Notes under the pieces: model-generated | Seen by the model: only the letters and a program-made list of their open reading frames with translations | Told to the model about the DNA's origin: nothing | The model's database searches: none | Part shown: positions 10,950 through 14,684 of the stretch, in pieces | How positions within the stretch are numbered: position 1 is the stretch's first letter | How the letters are laid out: every line of letters begins with the position of its first letter | DNA from: Pigoraptor vietnamica | Taxonomy: Eukaryota; Opisthokonta; Filasterea | Direction: 5' to 3' | NCBI GenBank assembly: GCA_943704525.1 | Contig: CALSCQ010000276.1 | Span: 47,501-62,184, forward strand | DNA length: 14,684 bases | Program-made: the position numbers and the translations under genes

Positions 10950-13163
10950 AACTGTTTCGCACTCCTGGTAACCGCCTTTGCGGCCGGCGGTGCTGTCCAT
11001 GCTGCCGACTACACATGGCGGGGCGGCAACGTGCTGGGCGATTGGAACAACACGGCCTTCTGGCTCCGAGGGACTGCGCCGCCCACTGGAAGCACCTACT
11101 TTCCCTGCACCGGCCAGGCGGTCGAGATGCCGTCCAACACGAGCGTCACCATTCGCGGCCGCAGTCGCGCGGGTGACCTCGTCCTCGCCTCGGGAATACG
11201 CATCCTGTTTCCCACGCGCACGACGCTCCAGGTGAAGAACTCGCGCCCCAACGAGCAGTGGTGCAGCGTCTCGACTATTGGACCCACATCCCCTCCTTCC
11301 CTCGGCTCTGAGCGCCTCCCCCCCGAGAAAGAGGTCTTTGTCGGCCACCAATGGTCCATGGCACTCGACATCTCGACGCTCTTCCGGGACGCGGGCGATG
11401 GCGAATCGCTCGCAATCGACGTCACGTTCGCCCCCGCCCTCTACGTCGGCTCGGCCACCACCGTCTCTTTCGACCCGAACACCCGCGTCCTTTCCGCGCT
11501 GTTCCCCTCCATGCAGGCCGCCCGCCTCGAGGGAGTCGCAAAGGGCATCACCGTCACGGTCAACGCGCGCAACAGCAACCCTCAGCCCGCCGTCCAGACA
11601 ATGCTTATTCGTCCCAAGCCCGACCTCGACGTCCAGGGGATCGACAACGCCGTCCTCCAGTACCAGTCGCGCGCGCTGTTCAAGGGGTTCGGCTCGATCG
11701 TCGTCACCGCACCCACCGGCCGACAGATCACCGTCGTCTTTGTGTTCGACCGCATCGGTGACGGCCAGATCGTCGGGGGGATCGGCTCCAAGTTCAAGAA
11801 CGAGCCCGGTTCGCCCATCACGTGGACGTGCTCCGGGTCCGTCGCCGCCGTCAACGACCTCCTCAACACGCTCGTCTTCATGCCCAACCACTTTCAGCAG
11901 AACGTTGAGATCCAGGTAACCGTCACGGACGACAAGGGCAACGATCCCGTCACGGGGCGCGTGTACCTGTCGAACCCCTCCCCCTTCAACACGCCGCCGC
12001 GCCTGCGCTACGCCGGGTCGAGCATCAAGACGGACAACATCAAGTTCACGACGGGCGTCAAGTTCTTCGTCGACCTCTCCGAGTCATTCACCGATGACGA
12101 CGTCGAATTGCAGGGCGACCGCCTCACTTTCCGTCTCGTCTACCTCTCCCCCACGGGCCGCGTGCTCGCGCTCAACGACTCGGAGGTCGCCAACTGGGGC
12201 GCAACGCTCGACCCATCCACGGGCATCTTCGCGGGAACCCCTGTGCTCGCCGGCGGGTACCAGTTTCGCGCGACGGCCACCGACCTGCAGCGCACATCCA
12301 CCGACGCGTATGTCAACATGAACGTCGAGAACCCGCCGCCCCCGGAGTCGGACAAGAGTGCCACCGCGGACGACAATCAGTGGTCAACGGACGTCATCAT
12401 TGGCCTCGCGACGACGTTTGGGTCGATGGCATTCGCCGTCGCGATGTGGGGGCTGATTCAGCTGTCGAAGCAGATGCGCACGCGCGGCAACCGCCACCTC
12501 AACCCGCTCGCCTACTACGTGCAGCGTGAGCTCGGCATGGAGAGCGTGGGCAAGTTCACGTCGGGCCACGAGTACGGGAGCGAGGCGGGCGTCCACTTTA
12601 ACGAGAACATAAGGGAGATCGCCAAGGAGTTCTCGAGCCGCGTGGATGCTGCGGCGGCTGAGTCGAAGCGCAGCGGCAACCCGGACGTGAGCGACGCCCT
12701 TCTGGAAGAGTGGAGGATGCTCGGGGCGGAGGCCGAGCGCACCATTTACAAGGAGGACGCGCCCATGCTGTTCGAGATGATGAGGACGTACGGCGAGCTG
12801 CTGGCGCGAGCGGCGATGGCGATCCCGGCGATCAAGCGGAGCGGACCCATCGTCAACATCCGGCGCATCAAGATACAGCTGTTCAGCGGGATCGAGCCGT
12901 CGCACTTCAAAATCTTCTGCTCGGAGATTGTCGACGAGATGCTTCGGCTCGTGTTCCTCGCGGAGGAGCAGGCGAAGCTCGAGACTGCGAGGGAGGAACG
13001 ACTGGCGCGCGAGGACGCGCGCGTGTCCGGCAAGTCCAACGGCAGCGGGAGCATGCGCCAGCCACGGAGGGCGATTGAAAAGGCCGCGGACAGCCAAGAG
13101 GTGATTGAACTTAGTGCGTCGCAGTACGAGCGCCCGCCTTCCGTACTGAGCGAAGATCTGTGA
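10950..13163 (+). CDS. Type I membrane protein with cadherin-like/CADG repeats; first codons uncertain
   Basis: A single open frame runs to the TGA at 13161-13163. A signal-peptide core CFALLVTAFAAGGAVHA begins at 10953, followed by the mature start ADYTWRGGN...LGDWNNTAFW. Counting from the GTG at 11031: an extracellular N-domain; a cadherin-like repeat at about 235-315 (GSVAAVNDLLNTLVFMP...VTVTDDKG); a dystroglycan-type cadherin-like (CADG) repeat at about 340-435 (ESFTDDD...GDRLTFRLV...LDPSTGIFAGTP...FRATATD); a membrane span at about 453-478; and a 230-residue cytoplasmic tail ending in a charged coiled coil. This suits an adhesion or surface receptor. No in-frame ATG precedes the signal peptide; the first in-frame ATG (11127) lies beyond it. 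Either an upstream exon splices at CATGCAG|GC (10947), or one base is missing after ATGAACATG at 10936. The reverse-strand open frame here is a shadow. Confidence 0.72.
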   Translation, partial: NCFALLVTAFAAGGAVHAADYTWRGGNVLGDWNNTAFWLRGTAPPTGSTYFPCTGQAVEMPSNTSVTIRGRSRAGDLVLASGIRILFPTRTTLQVKNSRPNEQWCSVSTIGPTSPPSLGSERLPPEKEVFVGHQWSMALDISTLFRDAGDGESLAIDVTFAPALYVGSATTVSFDPNTRVLSALFPSMQAARLEGVAKGITVTVNARNSNPQPAVQTMLIRPKPDLDVQGIDNAVLQYQSRALFKGFGSIVVTAPTGRQITVVFVFDRIGDGQIVGGIGSKFKNEPGSPITWTCSGSVAAVNDLLNTLVFMPNHFQQNVEIQVTVTDDKGNDPVTGRVYLSNPSPFNTPPRLRYAGSSIKTDNIKFTTGVKFFVDLSESFTDDDVELQGDRLTFRLVYLSPTGRVLALNDSEVANWGATLDPSTGIFAGTPVLAGGYQFRATATDLQRTSTDAYVNMNVENPPPPESDKSATADDNQWSTDVIIGLATTFGSMAFAVAMWGLIQLSKQMRTRGNRHLNPLAYYVQRELGMESVGKFTSGHEYGSEAGVHFNENIREIAKEFSSRVDAAAAESKRSGNPDVSDALLEEWRMLGAEAERTIYKEDAPMLFEMMRTYGELLARAAMAIPAIKRSGPIVNIRRIKIQLFSGIEPSHFKIFCSEIVDEMLRLVFLAEEQAKLETAREERLAREDARVSGKSNGSGSMRQPRRAIEKAADSQEVIELSASQYERPPSVLSEDL

Positions 13164-13808
13164 ACGACAGCCGGCCGACCGCCCGTGCCGAGCAAGCAGT
13201 TCGGCCTTAGTTTAGTTTCCGCCGGCAGCGATGATGATCAGCGGCTGGCGGTAGCGGCCTTTGCCGGCCGGGCTGCAATAGGGGAGCGCCTGATTCAGTT
13301 TGAGTGCAGTAAGTTTAATTTAAAAGATATGAAGCATAATGCGCAAAGGAAAGGCGCTCTTTTTATTTTGCTCGCCAATACACACTGACGCACGCCGGCG
13401 GCCGTCAGCACTGAGTATAATGCGGCCTCAATATTGCCGGCCTCAGTCGGCGCTTGCCGGTTCTGAATCGCACCGTTTGGCCGTCCACACTGGCCGGCTT
13501 CAGCGTTCCGGCACTTCCGTCGGCCCACAGTCCATTTCTTCAACTGTCCTCCTACCGTCAAGCTCCGTGCCGACAACACGCCGATGCGGCCAACAAGACA
13601 AGCCCGAACGGCAGTACCCGCACTTCCGCCGGCAGTGATCCCTCGGCCGGCGTATCAGAGCAAGCCGTGAGCCGGTCAGCCGAGAGCTGTCCAGACACCC
13701 CCTGTCACTGGATGTGTTGACGCACCATTTCTCGTCTCAGGCGCGCATGAAATGGCCTTCATCTCTCATTCGATTACGGGGGGGGACGGGTGGTGTCGGG
13801 GTCGTGAG
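13164..13808. other. Intergenic region between the cadherin-like gene and PCE-2
   Basis: About 645 bp without a gene. It is dense in GCCGGC (about eight copies between 13170 and 13650, where well under one is expected by chance), with an AT-rich island at about 13300-13375. TTTCTCGTCTCAG at about 13728-13740 would make a good acceptor for an upstream 5'UTR intron of PCE-2. Confidence 0.5.
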
Positions 13809-14553
13809 ATGGAGGGCGACCGGCGACGGGCGGCGCTTGCGTTGCGGCGGGCCCTCAAGGCCGCGCGACCGAAGACGACTGGACCGCCGCCGGCGAGTGG
13901 GAGGCTTCAGTGGGCGCTGCTGTCGGGCGTCACCGTAGTCGCACTCGTGTGCATGGCCTTCCTCGGCGCAAGGAGTTGGCGCGAGGCCGGTGTCGCAGAA
14001 CCGTCCGCAAGCGAAGGAGATGTGCACGCGCGCGCCGATGGCACCAAGTGCGTCTGTCCCAATCAGCCAAACGGGGCGGCGACAGCGCACGGTGACGATC
14101 GCGAAGCCGGCGGCGCCGCGAAAGTTGCAGGAGCAGGGGACGGCGCTGGCGTCCATCGCGCAGAAATCGACGTGGCGAAGTGCGTCGGCAGAGAATATGT
14201 CGTGCAACATCGACTCGGTTATCTGAAAGATCCGTCGCTGTGGGTGGCGAACGCCGAAGGCCGCGTGCCCCTCGACTCGACGTGCGTGGGCGCGGACCAA
14301 TCTGGCATTTGGGATGGAGAGACGTTCAAGTCGACGACGTGCACGCGGGAGGAGTTTTCGCGGGAAGAGGTGCTCGATTGCGTGTCGGGGATGCCGTCCA
14401 AGTGGCTCGTGATCTTCGGCGACACGAACAGCCGGCGCCTTTACGACCACTGGGGCAATCTTTTTGCGGGGGTGCCTGACGAGGACGGAAAGCGAGCTTT
14501 GGTTGTTGTGAACGGCAAGGCGGTCGAGGTCGTCGAAGTCAACGTGCGAAATG
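13809..14553 (+). CDS. PCE-2: type II membrane PC-esterase paralogue with Ser-to-Thr change, first exon only (3' cut by window end)
   Basis: The ATG at 13809 (alternative in-frame ATG at 13752) opens 248 codons plus one base, then a GTGAGT donor at 14554. A basic N-terminus is followed by a membrane anchor at about residues 33-53 (LQWALLSGVTVVALVCMAF) and an Ala/Gly-rich linker. The conserved lumenal block then follows: HRLGYLKDPSLWVAN, GRVPLDSTCVGA, TFKSTTC, EEFSREEVLDCVSGMPSKW and IFGDTNSRRLYDHWG. In PCE-1 the same motif is GDSNSRR; here the nucleophile position (residue 206, ACG at 14424-14426) is threonine. The exon ends in phase 1, as in PCE-1, so the intron position is shared. The second exon with the D-x-x-H pair lies outside the window. 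It may be a non-catalytic or altered paralogue. Confidence 0.75.
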
Positions 14554-14568
14554 GTGAGTGTCAGTTGC

Positions 14569-14684
<116 letters not shown>

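Noticed and set aside
10842-11891. 349-residue minus-strand open frame
   Set aside because: It is the GC-rich antisense shadow of the cadherin-like gene, with highly biased composition and no domain signal.
12384-13097. 237-residue minus-strand open frame
   Set aside because: Antisense to the conserved cytoplasmic tail of the cadherin-like protein; no independent support.

Overview
The window is nuclear DNA from a GC-rich single-celled eukaryote (a protist). The evidence is spliceosomal introns with GT...AG ends that join exons in matching phase, long (CA)n/(TG)n/(GA)n microsatellites inside introns, separately spaced single genes, and products found in eukaryotes: an O-GlcNAc-transferase-type GT41 domain, a CASD1/NXPE/TBL-like PC-esterase, a cadherin-like membrane protein and a Crinkler-type REase-kinase. 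I cannot name the lineage. No rRNA, tRNA, CRISPR array, transposase or viral gene was seen.

Left part (1-6.6 kb). At 80-1621 (+) is the 3' end of a diverged GT41 gene in four exons; one junction does not keep frame and the nucleotide-binding motif is altered. At 2112-4094 (+) is a complete two-exon gene for a type II membrane protein with a SGNH/PC-esterase domain (PCE-1 here) behind a long acidic linker. At 4493-6589 (-) is a three-exon gene joining a PD-(D/E)XK-like domain to a protein kinase; its first intron is largely a compound GT/GA microsatellite.

Middle (6.6-11 kb) is gene-poor, rich in GCCGGC and small palindromes. It holds two members of what looks like one secreted coiled-coil family. 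At 7410-8549 (+) is a decayed member with an internal stop and an out-of-frame segment. At 9165-10487 (-) is an apparently intact two-exon member: signal peptide, coiled coil and a cysteine-rich C-type-lectin-like domain. The two share the N-terminal module but have different C-terminal domains.

Right part (10.9-14.7 kb). At 10950-13163 (+) is a type I membrane protein with cadherin-like repeats, transcribed divergently from the coiled-coil/lectin gene across a spacer containing three successive hairpins. At 13809-14553 (+) is the first exon of a second PC-esterase (PCE-2), a close paralogue of PCE-1 whose predicted catalytic serine is threonine; its intron runs into a (TG)n tract that ends the window.

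There is no operon-like pathway. The shared theme is the cell surface and secretory system: two lumenal esterase paralogues, a secreted coiled-coil/lectin-like family and a cadherin-like membrane protein, plus one nucleocytoplasmic glycosyltransferase-like gene and one effector-type kinase.
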